Origin: Rohdeia sp041398665 | GTDB lineage: Bacteria; Planctomycetota; UBA1135; GCA-002686595 | Direction: 5' to 3' | DNA length: 64,000 nt | Assembly: GCA_041398665.1 (NCBI GenBank) | Contig: JAWKUH010000016.1 | Span: 57,386-121,385 of the forward strand | Shown here: in pieces, positions 47,891-57,389 of the stretch | Layout of the letters: every line of letters begins with the position of its first letter | Position numbering within the stretch: the first letter of the stretch is position 1 | Notes under the pieces: generated by a model | What the model was told of the DNA's origin: nothing | The model's input: only the letters and a program-made list of their open reading frames with translations | The model's database searches: none | Translations under genes and position numbers: made by a program

Positions 47891-47992
47891 CGGCAGTCCC
47901 TCTCCTGGCCGGATCGCGTCGGCGACAGGAGCACGGTCGCGCCGCGCCCGCGAGGGGTCGAACGGCGCCCGCGAGGCTGCTACCGTCGTGCC

Positions 47993-49396
47993 ATGACCAC
48001 GCGCACCGAGACCGACTCCATCGGACCGATCGAAGTCCCCTCCGACCGCCTGTGGGGCGCGCAGACCGAGCGCTCCCGGCAGAACTTCCGCATCGGGGGG
48101 CAGACCTTCCCGCGCGAGATGATCCGGGCGCTCGGTCTCGTGAAGTGGTGCGCGGCGAAGGTCAACCGCGAGCTGGGCGAGCTCGACGCGCTCGACGACG
48201 CGGCGATGGACGCGCTGCTCCGCGCGGCGCGCGAGGTTGTCGACGGGACGCTCGACGAACACTTCCCGCTCGTCGTCTGGCAGACGGGGTCCGGGACGCA
48301 GTCGAACATGAACGCGAACGAGGTGGTCTCGAACCGCGCGATCCAGATCCTCGGCGGGACGGTCGGTTCGAAGAAGCCCGTCCATCCCAACGACCACGTG
48401 AACCGTTCGCAGTCGTCGAACGACACCTTCCCGACGGCGATGCACGTCGCGACGGCCGAGGCGGCGAGGCGGCGACTGCTCCCGGCGCTCGAGGCGCTCG
48501 CGGACGAGCTCGACGCGAAGGCCGAGGCCTGGCAGGACGTCGTCAAGATCGGCCGCACGCACCTGCAGGACGCCACGCCGCTCACGGTGGGGCAGGAGTT
48601 CTCCGGCTACGCGCAACAGGTGCGGGACGGGATCCGCGCGGTGCACGCGATGGTCGAGCCGGTGTACGAACTGGCCCAGGGCGGTACGGCGGTCGGCACC
48701 GGACTCAACACGCACCCGCGCTTCGCCGAGCGGTTCGCGGCCGAGGTCGCGGACGCGACGGGGCTCCCGTTCCGCAGCGCCCCGAACAAGTTCTCCGCGC
48801 TCGCGGGGCACGACGCGCTCGTCGGTTTCCACGGAGCGCTCAAGCAGGTCGCGGCGGCGCTCATGAAGATCGCGAACGACCTGCGCTGGCTCGGTTCCGG
48901 CCCGCGCTGCGGCATCGGTGAACTGCGCCTACCGGCCAACGAACCCGGCAGCTCGATCATGCCGGGCAAGGTCAACCCGACGCAGTGCGAGGCCCTGACG
49001 ATGGTCTGCGTTCAGGTGATGGGCAACGACGTCGCCGTCGGCATCGCCGGGAGCCAGGGCAACTTCGAACTCAACGTCTACAAGCCGGTGATCGTGCACA
49101 ACGTGCTCGGTTCGATCCGGCTCCTCGCCGACGCGGCGGACTCGTTCCGCGAGCACTGTGTCGTCGGCACGGAGATCGACCGCGAGCGCATCGACGCGCT
49201 CATGCGCCAGTCGCTCATGTTGGTGACGGCGCTCAACCGCCACATCGGCTACGACAACGCTGCGAAGGTCGCGAAGAAGGCCTACGCCGACGGGTCGACG
49301 CTGCGCGAGGCCTGCGTCGCGCTCGGCCTGATGGACGGCGCGGCGTTCGACGCGGCGGTGCGCCCCGAGGACATGGTCGCACCGCGCGAGGCCTGA
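47993..49396 (+). CDS. fumC: Class II fumarate hydratase
   Basis: A 467-residue cytoplasmic TCA-cycle enzyme, iron-independent, interconverting fumarate and malate. Conserved blocks are in order: WGAQTERSRQNFRIGG, the substrate-binding WQTGSGTQSNMNANEVVSNR, HPNDHVNRSQSSNDTFPTAM, TVGQEFSGYAQQV, AVGTGLNTHP, and the signature GSSIMPGKVNPTQCEA with the catalytic serine loop. The ATG has a weak -10-like TACCGT only 7 bases upstream, so a very short leader or leaderless transcript is possible. The succinyl-CoA synthetase genes lie 5 kb downstream. Confidence 0.96.
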   Translation: MTTRTETDSIGPIEVPSDRLWGAQTERSRQNFRIGGQTFPREMIRALGLVKWCAAKVNRELGELDALDDAAMDALLRAAREVVDGTLDEHFPLVVWQTGSGTQSNMNANEVVSNRAIQILGGTVGSKKPVHPNDHVNRSQSSNDTFPTAMHVATAEAARRRLLPALEALADELDAKAEAWQDVVKIGRTHLQDATPLTVGQEFSGYAQQVRDGIRAVHAMVEPVYELAQGGTAVGTGLNTHPRFAERFAAEVADATGLPFRSAPNKFSALAGHDALVGFHGALKQVAAALMKIANDLRWLGSGPRCGIGELRLPANEPGSSIMPGKVNPTQCEALTMVCVQVMGNDVAVGIAGSQGNFELNVYKPVIVHNVLGSIRLLADAADSFREHCVVGTEIDRERIDALMRQSLMLVTALNRHIGYDNAAKVAKKAYADGSTLREACVALGLMDGAAFDAAVRPEDMVAPREA

Positions 49397-49420
49397 GCGA
49401 CCACGGCCGGACGACGTGGA

Positions 49421-49450
49421 CGCGGACCGCGGCGCGAGTCGCGGTCCGCG
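49421..49450. terminator. Bidirectional hairpin between fumC and a TPR gene
   Basis: CGCGGACCGCG at 49421-49431 pairs exactly with CGCGGTCCGCG at 49440-49450 around an 8-base loop. It occupies the 60-base gap between two convergent genes, so it can end both transcripts. No T-run is visible on either side. Confidence 0.55.
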
Positions 49451-49456
49451 CCGGGC

Positions 49457-51112
49457 TCACTCCTCCTCGACGACGTAGCCGAGCGCCTGGAGTTGGCCGT
49501 CGAACTCGAGGAGGTGGTCGAGCATCGGGAGGCCGCCCATCTCGTCGTAGATGATCTCGCCGCCCTCCCAGGAGAACTGGCCGCCCGAGTAGCCCCAGCC
49601 GCCGTTCCAACCGTCGAAGATCGGGACGTCGGGTTGCGAGGGGTAGAGGTCGGAGACGTCGCCGAGGCCGTCGTCCACGTCGGAGCCCGTCCACACCGGG
49701 GTCCCTCCGGTCGCGGCCGCGTCGAGCTTGCCGGTCCACTCCGAGTCGTTGGGGTCGAGCTGGTTGGCGTGCTCCCAGGCGGCGATCGCGAGGTCGTGCT
49801 CCCCGGCCTGCCAGTACTGGTCCGCGAGGTCGCCCCACATCTCGTCGTTCTCGGGGATCTTCTGCGCGGCGTCGTCGAGGATCGCGACGACCTCTCCGGG
49901 ATAGGCGGAGATCGCGTCCATCGAGATCATCGGCAGCCAGGCGCCGGTCTCGAGGCACTTCTCCCAGGACTCCTTCTGCGCGTCGAGGTAGGCGTGCAGG
50001 TCGCCGTTGCTGTGATAGTAGTTGGCGAGAGCGTTGTAGACGTCGAAGCCGAGGTCGCCGTTCGCGATCCAGTTGCCGAGCTCCGCGTCGAGCGTCGCGC
50101 TCGGGAGCCCGCCGAGCATCTTCTGCCAGAGCAGGCCGTCGGCGCGTCCCGCCGCGAGCGCGGCCTCGAACATCTCGACGGCCTCCGACGTCCGACCCTG
50201 CCGCGCGAGGAGACCGAGGAGCTCGCCGCGGATCCAGACGTCCTCGCGCTGGCCGAGGAGCCGCACCATCTCGGCCTCGCCGGCGACGGGATCGATCTCG
50301 ATCAGCGTCGACAGCGCGCCGCTCCGCGTCCCCTGGTCGTCGAGCTGGGCCATCAAGAGATCGCGCGCGCGACCGAGGTTGCCCACGCGAGCGAGGGCGC
50401 GCGCCTCGAGCCAGGCGATGTCGGGACGCTCCTCGAGACCCTGCGCGCGCAGGCGCCCGAGGAGTTCGAGCGCGAGCTGCGGGTCGATCGACGCCGCGCG
50501 TTGGACGTAGGAGTCGAAGGGGTAGTCGAAGGTGATCGCCCGGCCGCCCTCGAGGGCGCTGCCGAGCTGCATCTCGAGCGCCTTCGTCAGCGCGACACCG
50601 GCCACCGCGGGGTCGCTCGACGCGGCGAGCTGGGCGAGCTGGTCGAAGTGGCTCGCATCGGCGTGCTCGTTCGCGAGCAGCAGGTCGAGCGCCGACTGCG
50701 CGTCGCCGAGTTGACAGTGGAGACGCACGAGCATGGGCAGCAGCGCGTCGGGGTTCTGCGCGAGCGCCTGTTCGATCCGACCCGAGGCCAGGAGCGCGCG
50801 GAGCTCTGCGCGCAGCGCGTCGCTCGCGACGTCCGTCGTCCCGGGCGGCGGGAAGGGCGTCGAGACCCGCGGGGTCGCGTTCGCGTCCGAGGTCGCCGCG
50901 GCGTCGCGGTCCGGCGCCCGGTCGGCGGACTCCTGCGAACTCTCCCGCGCCGCGGCGCGCGTGTCCGCGTGAGCGGCACGTTCCTCGGTGCCGCCGAGTC
51001 GCCCCACCGCCGCACCGCCACCGCCGGCGGGGGTCAGCACGGCCCCCACGGCGATGCCCGGGAGGAGTCCGACGGAGAGGGCGAGCGCGAGTCGCAGGCG
51101 CGGATCGGTCAT
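49457..51112 (-). CDS. Large TPR-repeat exported protein, paralogue A
   Basis: A 551-residue protein with an N-terminal signal or anchor (LALALSVGLLPGIAVGAVL), a low-complexity acidic/Ala linker to about residue 95, then TPR-like helical repeats (ALLPMLVRLHCQLGDAQSAL, LGRARDLLMAQLDDQG and others). The segment ENDEMWGDLADQYWQAGEHD, then HANQLDPNDSEWTGKL, is nearly repeated in the gene at 51552-53039, so they are paralogues. After residue about 480 comes an acidic, aromatic/Gly-rich tail (DGWNGGWGYSGGQFSWEGG) absent from paralogue B. Probably an extracytoplasmic scaffold; partner unknown. Paralogue B lies 439 bases away on the same strand with rpmH between them. Confidence 0.8.
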   Translation of the reverse strand: MTDPRLRLALALSVGLLPGIAVGAVLTPAGGGGAAVGRLGGTEERAAHADTRAAARESSQESADRAPDRDAAATSDANATPRVSTPFPPPGTTDVASDALRAELRALLASGRIEQALAQNPDALLPMLVRLHCQLGDAQSALDLLLANEHADASHFDQLAQLAASSDPAVAGVALTKALEMQLGSALEGGRAITFDYPFDSYVQRAASIDPQLALELLGRLRAQGLEERPDIAWLEARALARVGNLGRARDLLMAQLDDQGTRSGALSTLIEIDPVAGEAEMVRLLGQREDVWIRGELLGLLARQGRTSEAVEMFEAALAAGRADGLLWQKMLGGLPSATLDAELGNWIANGDLGFDVYNALANYYHSNGDLHAYLDAQKESWEKCLETGAWLPMISMDAISAYPGEVVAILDDAAQKIPENDEMWGDLADQYWQAGEHDLAIAAWEHANQLDPNDSEWTGKLDAAATGGTPVWTGSDVDDGLGDVSDLYPSQPDVPIFDGWNGGWGYSGGQFSWEGGEIIYDEMGGLPMLDHLLEFDGQLQALGYVVEEE

Positions 51113-51283
51113 GGGGCTCTCGAGGGTGCGGGTCGGGAGACGCTGCGGGGACGCGCGCGGGAGGAGGGGGAGCGGCGGCGCCGACCAGGAACGCCGCTCG
51201 CGCCGGTCCCCATGGTGGACGGTGCCGGGGATCGCCGCCAGGTCCCGCGGCCCGGGGTCCCGCAGCCGGAGCGATCTCCCGAC

Positions 51284-51312
51284 TTCCGCTCGCCCGAGCG
51301 GCCCGCTATCCT
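51284..51312 (+). promoter_or_regulatory. Candidate promoter of rpmH
   Basis: TATCCT at 51307-51312 (in GCTATCCT) with a TTCCGC element 17 bases upstream (51284-51289), 26 bases before the rpmH ATG. The same GC/GGCTATCCT string precedes sucC at 54317-54324, so it may be the housekeeping -10 element here. Based on only two instances. Confidence 0.3.
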
Positions 51313-51337
51313 CTACGCCCCGCGTCCCTGCGCTGCC

Positions 51338-51463
51338 ATGAAGATCAACATCCGCAAGAGCACGTCGAAGCACTCGAAGAAGACCGGCTACCGCACCCGC
51401 CAGCGCACGAAGGGGGGCCGCAAGGTCAACCGGCGCCAGCGCGCGCGCCACGGCAGCTTCTGA
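51338..51463 (+). CDS. rpmH: Probable 50S ribosomal protein bL34
   Basis: A 41-residue, strongly basic protein beginning MKINIRKSTSKHSKK and containing KKTGYRTRQRTKGGRKVNRR, which matches the L34 core (K-x-GFRxRMxTxxGRKxLxxRRxKGR). It is slightly shorter than most L34 (44-47) and has a Tyr for Phe in GYR; its tail is ARHGSF. L34 is usually followed by rnpA and yidC, but here it stands alone between two TPR paralogues on the other strand. It is too short for many gene finders. Alternative: another small basic ribosomal or DNA-binding protein; the TKGGRK core makes L34 the best guess. Confidence 0.75.
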   Translation: MKINIRKSTSKHSKKTGYRTRQRTKGGRKVNRRQRARHGSF

Positions 51464-51524
51464 TCGGGTCGCCGGGGCCGCTCGGGACCCTTCGAACGTC
51501 CGAGCCCGAGGCTCGCCGACCGCA

Positions 51525-51542
51525 GGACCGCCGCCGCGGTCC
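51525..51542. terminator. Short hairpin after rpmH
   Basis: GGACCGC (51525-51531) pairs with GCGGTCC (51536-51542) around a 4-base CGCC loop in the gap between convergent rpmH and the TPR paralogue B. It is a plausible shared terminator; no T-run follows. Confidence 0.45.
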
Positions 51543-51551
51543 GTGCCCCGT

Positions 51552-53039
51552 TCAGATCGGGTTCTCGCCCTTCTCGAGCTGCGCGATCTTCCCCGTCCAC
51601 TCGCCGTCGTTCGGGTCGAGCTGGTTCGCGCGGCGCCAGGCCTCCTCCGCGAGCGCCTTCTCGCCGATCCGCCAGTAGTGGTCGGCGATGTCGCCCCAGA
51701 CCTCGTCGCGGTCGCCCGCCGAGTTCCAGGCCTGCTCGAGCATGCCGCGCACCGCGTCGGGGTTCTTCTCGATCAGCGCGTCGGGTAGGTAGGAGAGGTA
51801 GCCGTCCTTGGTCGACTGCTTCGTCCAGGTCTCCTCGAAGTAGGAGAGCGCGCGCTCGTCCTGACCGTTCTGCAGGAGCGACTCGCCGACCTGGGCGAGC
51901 AGGTAGGAGTCGCCGCCCGACGACTCGATCCAGCCGTGGAGGCGCGCGTCGTCGATGCCGTCGCCGCCGTTCTGGAGCGCGATCATGAGCAGCTCCGACG
52001 CCTGGTCGGGGTTCCCGGTGAAGCCCGCGTCGATCGCGGCGAGCGCTCCCTCGCGATCGCCGTTCGAGAACAGGAGCCGCGCGAGCTGACCGTGCAGCCA
52101 CTCGAAGCGGCCCGTCGCGAGCTTCTCGCGCAACTTCGCCTCGGCGAGCTCGGGGTCGAGCTTCGCGAGTTCGTCGAGCGCCTCCGAGAGCTGTCCGTTC
52201 TCGGCCACGAGTTCGAGCAGCGCCTCGCGCGCCTCGTCGCTCGAACCCGTCGCCGCCAACGACTTCGCGATCGAAAGCCGCATGTCCGACGAGTCGCTGC
52301 CGACGGCTCCGGCCTTGTCGCGGAGGAGGGCGAGGCCGCGCTCGGGGTCCAGCTCGGCGAGTCGGCGCGCCCAACCGGCCATCGGCTCGACCCAGGCGAA
52401 GCGGCCCGCGCCGTCGATGGCCGCGAGGAACGCGTCGGCCGCCTCCTGGTCGCGACCCGCACCGTCGAGACTCTGCGCGAGCTGCGACCAGGTGCCGGGC
52501 GAGGGCGAGGTGCGCCGCGCGAGGTCGAGCGCCGCGTCGAGGTCGCCCATCCCGAGGTAGAGGTGCATGAGGAAGCGCGCCGCTTCCTCCTCGTCGGCCG
52601 CCACCGCGGCGACGAGCGCGTCGCTGCCGAGGACCTTCGAGAGTTCGCCGAGCAGCGGATGCTCGGCGACGAGCGCGTCGAGGTCGATCGACGGGTCGCG
52701 CCCCGACGTCGTCTCGGTGATCGTGCGGCGACCCGGACCGTCGCTCGTCGCGGCGACCGGTTCGTCCGTCGTCGCTGCGGGCCCGGCGAGGTCCGCAGCG
52801 TCCGTGCGGTCCGTCGAGACGTCGCTCGCGCGCACGACGTCGCGCGACGCGCCGTCCGGTGACGCGCCGCCGTCCGACGCGCTCGCGAGCCACCATCCGG
52901 CGACGAGCCCGACGGCGAGTCCGGCGACGCCGAGGGCGAGCTCCCAGCCGACGGCTCCGGCTCCCGCGTGTCCGAGCTTCGTTCTCGTCGTCGCGCCGCG
53001 GGCGCGTCCCGTCCGGAGTCGTCCGTCGTCCTCGTGCAT
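51552..53039 (-). CDS. Large TPR-repeat membrane-anchored protein, paralogue B
   Basis: A 495-residue protein with a 30-residue cytoplasmic start, one membrane helix (LALGVAGLAVGLVAGWWLA), a Ser/Thr/Asp-rich linker, then TPR-type repeats from about residue 150 (FLMHLYLGMGDLDAALDLAR, REALLELVAENGQLSEALDE). It ends RDEVWGDIADHYWRIGEKAL and RRANQLDPNDGEWTGKIAQ, the same block as in paralogue A at 49457-51112 but without the aromatic tail. The repeats are placed outside the cytoplasm. Function unknown. Confidence 0.8.
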   Translation of the reverse strand: MHEDDGRLRTGRARGATTRTKLGHAGAGAVGWELALGVAGLAVGLVAGWWLASASDGGASPDGASRDVVRASDVSTDRTDAADLAGPAATTDEPVAATSDGPGRRTITETTSGRDPSIDLDALVAEHPLLGELSKVLGSDALVAAVAADEEEAARFLMHLYLGMGDLDAALDLARRTSPSPGTWSQLAQSLDGAGRDQEAADAFLAAIDGAGRFAWVEPMAGWARRLAELDPERGLALLRDKAGAVGSDSSDMRLSIAKSLAATGSSDEAREALLELVAENGQLSEALDELAKLDPELAEAKLREKLATGRFEWLHGQLARLLFSNGDREGALAAIDAGFTGNPDQASELLMIALQNGGDGIDDARLHGWIESSGGDSYLLAQVGESLLQNGQDERALSYFEETWTKQSTKDGYLSYLPDALIEKNPDAVRGMLEQAWNSAGDRDEVWGDIADHYWRIGEKALAEEAWRRANQLDPNDGEWTGKIAQLEKGENPI

Positions 53040-53081
53040 GTTCGGAGCGGCTGTCTGCGTCCCGTTCCGAGCATACGGAGC

Positions 53082-54236
53082 TCAGCCGCGGTGGGGTTGG
53101 CGGAAGGGTCGCGCCAGGGTCAGGTCCTGCGCCTGGTAACTGCTCCCGCCGCTGCGACCTTGGCCGTAGAGGCTGCGCGGACGTCCGGCGGTGCGGAAGT
53201 AGCGCAGTCGGAAGAAGATCTGCCCGTCCTCGACCAGGAACGGGACGTCGTGCGCCCGCACCTCGAGGACCGCCGGCGTGCCGTTGCCGACGGGGCGACC
53301 CGAGGCGTCCTCGCTCCAGCCGAAGCCGTTGTCGAAGAAGCCCGCGTAGTTGTTGCGGAGCTCGCCGAAGCCGACGTCGACCGGGAGCATCTCCGCGCAC
53401 AGGTCGGGCGGGATCCGCAAGCGTTCACGGCTCGCGAAGATGTAGAAGCGCCCGGGATCGAGCACGCAGCCCTCGTCCTCGTCCTTCACGACCGGCTCGA
53501 AGTACGCGCGCGCGTCGTGCGTCCCGTCGCCGGCGAACTCGACGGGCGGCGTGTTGAGCGCCGCGCGCCACCCGCACGGGTCGCGGCCGTCGAGGCCGAC
53601 GCGCAGTTCGAGCGCGCCCTGTTCGTCGAAGCGCACCTCGTCGGCGCGCACCGGGACGTCGCCGAGGAAGCACAGCGGCGTGCGCTCGTAGGTCTCGCGC
53701 AGTTCGTCGCGCGTGAGTGCCGGGTCGCCGCGCTGCACGCGCAGCTGCGCGAGTCGGTCGCCGCGGCGCACGCGCACGGGGAACGAGAGCGGCACGACTT
53801 CGAGCCACACGCGACCGGAGTAGCCCGCCGGACACTCGTCGAAGCGCGGATGCCCCGGCGTGAGCACGCGGCAGAACAGGTCGAGTCGACCCGTCGAGCT
53901 GCGCGGGTTGAAGCGCACCGTGAGGTCGTCGGGCAGCGCCAGTTGCTCCTCGATCTCGAACAGCCAGATCTGGCCGCGTTGCAGCAGCAGGCCCTCGCCG
54001 CCGAGCTCGACCGTCTCCATCCCGAGCTGCGCGAGGCGCTGCTCGATCGAGACGTGCTCCGGTAGGAAGCCGCTGCGCAGGAGGTGCGCACGCGCGCCGA
54101 GCCGCACGTCGAGACTCGCCGGTTGGAGCTGTCGGGACGCGTCGATCGCGGGCGCTCCGGGGCCGACCGAGATCGCACCGCCGAACAGGGCCTCGATGGA
54201 CGCGTCGACGAGGACGCCGCGGGGACTCGTGGTCAT
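53082..54236 (-). CDS. dcd: 2'-deoxycytidine 5'-triphosphate deaminase (long, two-domain form)
   Basis: A 384-residue enzyme of dUTP/dCTP metabolism. The length and double-domain layout match the Dcd/Dut-superfamily protein of alphaproteobacteria and planctomycetes (about 360 residues) rather than the 190-residue E. coli Dcd. The nucleotide-binding block is RFNPRSSTGRLDLFCRV (residues about 107-123), with GYSGRVWLEVVPLSFPV and the second-half counterpart RSSxxR-like DLCAEMLPVDVGFGELRNNY. It produces dUMP/dUTP for thymidylate synthesis. The start at ATG 54236 fits the family; an upstream ATG at 54272 adds an unlikely 12 residues. It is divergent from sucC. Confidence 0.9.
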   Translation of the reverse strand: MTTSPRGVLVDASIEALFGGAISVGPGAPAIDASRQLQPASLDVRLGARAHLLRSGFLPEHVSIEQRLAQLGMETVELGGEGLLLQRGQIWLFEIEEQLALPDDLTVRFNPRSSTGRLDLFCRVLTPGHPRFDECPAGYSGRVWLEVVPLSFPVRVRRGDRLAQLRVQRGDPALTRDELRETYERTPLCFLGDVPVRADEVRFDEQGALELRVGLDGRDPCGWRAALNTPPVEFAGDGTHDARAYFEPVVKDEDEGCVLDPGRFYIFASRERLRIPPDLCAEMLPVDVGFGELRNNYAGFFDNGFGWSEDASGRPVGNGTPAVLEVRAHDVPFLVEDGQIFFRLRYFRTAGRPRSLYGQGRSGGSSYQAQDLTLARPFRQPHRG

Positions 54237-54281
54237 CGAGGGGATCGAACACCGGCCGGAGCCGATCTTCAAGTGCGTTAT

Positions 54282-54324
54282 GGCGGGGGAGTGCTTCGCC
54301 CCGCCGGTCCCCGAGGGCTATCCT
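54282..54324 (+). promoter_or_regulatory. sucC upstream region: hairpin and candidate -10
   Basis: GGCGGGG (54282-54288) pairs with CCCCGCC (54299-54305) around a 10-base loop, and TATCCT follows at 54319-54324, 28 bases before the sucC ATG. The string GGCTATCCT parallels the one before rpmH. The hairpin overlaps the -35 zone and may be an operator or incidental. Confidence 0.3.
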
Positions 54325-54351
54325 GCCGGCCCGAAACGCCACCCGACCCCC

Positions 54352-55512
<1,161 letters not shown>

Positions 55513-55549
55513 GACCCGACCACCGAACACGAGAGACGGAGACGAACCG

Positions 55550-56449
55550 ATGAGCATCTGGGTCGACAGGAGCACGCGCGTCATCACGCAGGGCTTCACC
55601 GGCAAGACCGGCACGTTCCACGCCGAGCAGGCCATCGCCTACGGCACGCAGATGGTGGGGGGCGTGACGCCGAAGAAGGGCGGCACGCAGCACCTCGGAC
55701 TGCCGGTGTTCGACACGGTCGCGCAGGCCGTCGAGGACACGGGCGCGAACGCCAGCGTGATCTACGTGCCGCCGCCGTTCGCGGGCGCCGCGATCATCGA
55801 GGCGGTCGACGCCGGCATCGAGCTGATCGTCACGATCACCGAGGGCATCCCGGTGCTCGACATGGTCAAGGTGCGCGAGCACATGGCCGGCAAGAAGAGC
55901 CGCCTCATCGGCCCGAACTGCCCCGGCATCATCACCCCCGAGCAGTGCAAGATCGGCATCATGCCGGGCTACATCCACAAGCCGGGTCGCGTCGGCGTCG
56001 TGTCGCGCTCCGGCACCCTGACGTACGAAGCGGTGTGGCAGCTCACGAGCCGCGGCATCGGTCAGTCCACCTGCATCGGCATCGGCGGCGACCCGATCAA
56101 CGGCACGAACTTCATCGACTGCCTCGAGGCCTTCAACGCCGACCCGGACACCGACGCGATCATCATGATCGGTGAGATCGGCGGCACCGCCGAGGAGGAG
56201 GCCGCCGACTACATCGCCCAGAACGTGAAGAAGCCGATGGTCGGCTTCATCGCGGGCGTCACCGCGCCTCCCGGCCGTCGCATGGGCCACGCCGGCGCCA
56301 TCATCTCGGGCGGCAAGGGCACGGCGCAGGAGAAGATCGCCGCGCTCGAGAAGGCCGGCGTGCTGATGACGCCGAGCCCCGCGAAGCTGGGCGTGCTGAT
56401 GGAGCAGCGCCTCGAGGAGGCGGGTTCGCTCGAGACGGCGCGGGGCTGA
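55550..56449 (+). CDS. sucD: Succinyl-CoA synthetase alpha subunit
   Basis: A 299-residue subunit that binds CoA and carries the phosphohistidine. MSIWVDRSTRVITQGFTGKT is the CoA-binding start (GFTGKTGTFH), IGPNCPGIITPEQCKIGIMP follows, and the active-site histidine is His247 in GRRMGHAGAIISGGKGTA. A ribosome site (GAGACGGAGACG) lies just upstream of the ATG. It is co-transcribed with sucC. Confidence 0.96.
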   Translation: MSIWVDRSTRVITQGFTGKTGTFHAEQAIAYGTQMVGGVTPKKGGTQHLGLPVFDTVAQAVEDTGANASVIYVPPPFAGAAIIEAVDAGIELIVTITEGIPVLDMVKVREHMAGKKSRLIGPNCPGIITPEQCKIGIMPGYIHKPGRVGVVSRSGTLTYEAVWQLTSRGIGQSTCIGIGGDPINGTNFIDCLEAFNADPDTDAIIMIGEIGGTAEEEAADYIAQNVKKPMVGFIAGVTAPPGRRMGHAGAIISGGKGTAQEKIAALEKAGVLMTPSPAKLGVLMEQRLEEAGSLETARG

Positions 56450-56537
56450 GCGCGGGCGCGCCGAGCGCAAGCGAGGCACGAGTCACCGAAGCGAACGGGC
56501 CCCGCCCCGCGCGGCCGGGCGGCGCCCGTGTGCTTCC

Positions 56538-57203
56538 TCACGCGTCGACTCGCACGTCCTCTCGTTCGTTCGCGAGCAACGTGATGAGCCCCGCGAGCAG
56601 CACCCCCGGCGCGAGCATCTCGACCCACTCCTCGAGCAGCTGCTGGTAGTTCGCGACCGGGAACCCGCGCCAACGCAGGCCGGACTCCGCGAGCGGTTTC
56701 TCGGCGAGCTCGCACAGGACGGCGAGTCCCCAGAGCGCGAACGCGCCGAGCAACGCACGCCGCGCCACGGCGCGGCCGCGCGTGCCGCGCCAGAGCTGGA
56801 AGAACGCCGCCGCGCCGAAGAGCGCGATCGCCGGCAGCACGAGGAACGTCCAGGAGTACACGACGCCGTCGCGCATGCCCGTCAGCCACGCGAGACGCTC
56901 GTGCAGCATCGCGCCGTCGTCCATCGAGAGGTAGACGAAGAACGCGCCGGACAGCGTCCACCCGCGCGCACCGTCGCGACGACCGATCGCGACGCACGCG
57001 AGCCCCACCGCGAACATCGCCACCACGCTCGTCCAGGTGACGAGGCTCGACTCGCTCGCGAACGCGACGAGATCCTTGAGCGGCTTGGGCGCGTTCCGCG
57101 TCGACCACGAGAGGTTGAGCGCGACGTGGGCGGCGGCGAGGAGCAGGCTCCACGCGAGGTAGGCGCGGAGGAAGCGGCGCGGGGAGGGAGCGGCGGTCGG
57201 CAT
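56538..57203 (-). CDS. Membrane protein of unknown function
   Basis: A 221-residue polytopic protein with about six hydrophobic segments. A conserved-looking motif LSMDDGAMLHERLAWL sits between helices 3 and 4 and EEWVEMLAPGVLLAG near the C-terminus; a D-D...H-E cluster and a second acidic W-E motif at the membrane face suggest a metal- or lipid-binding function, but I do not recognise the family. It converges with sucD. Confidence 0.7.
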   Translation of the reverse strand: MPTAAPSPRRFLRAYLAWSLLLAAAHVALNLSWSTRNAPKPLKDLVAFASESSLVTWTSVVAMFAVGLACVAIGRRDGARGWTLSGAFFVYLSMDDGAMLHERLAWLTGMRDGVVYSWTFLVLPAIALFGAAAFFQLWRGTRGRAVARRALLGAFALWGLAVLCELAEKPLAESGLRWRGFPVANYQQLLEEWVEMLAPGVLLAGLITLLANEREDVRVDA

Positions 57204-57389
57204 GAACGTGCGTTCACGTCGAAGATAGCCGGTCGAAGGCCCCCCGAGACGCCTGTCCCCGTTCGCCGGCGATCCCGACGCTGGCGACCCCCGTGCCCAC
57301 GGGAACGGCTCTGCTCCAAGTCGCGCCTCCCGCTCACGCCCACCCGAGGCCCTCGACCCGCCCTTCACCAGCGAGCGGGGCCGGGTCCG

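Noticed and set aside
47724..47992. Heat-shock CIRCE or ROSE element upstream of hsp20
   Set aside because: No TTAGCACTC-like repeat and no SD-pairing thermometer hairpin could be found; only the unrelated palindrome is reported.
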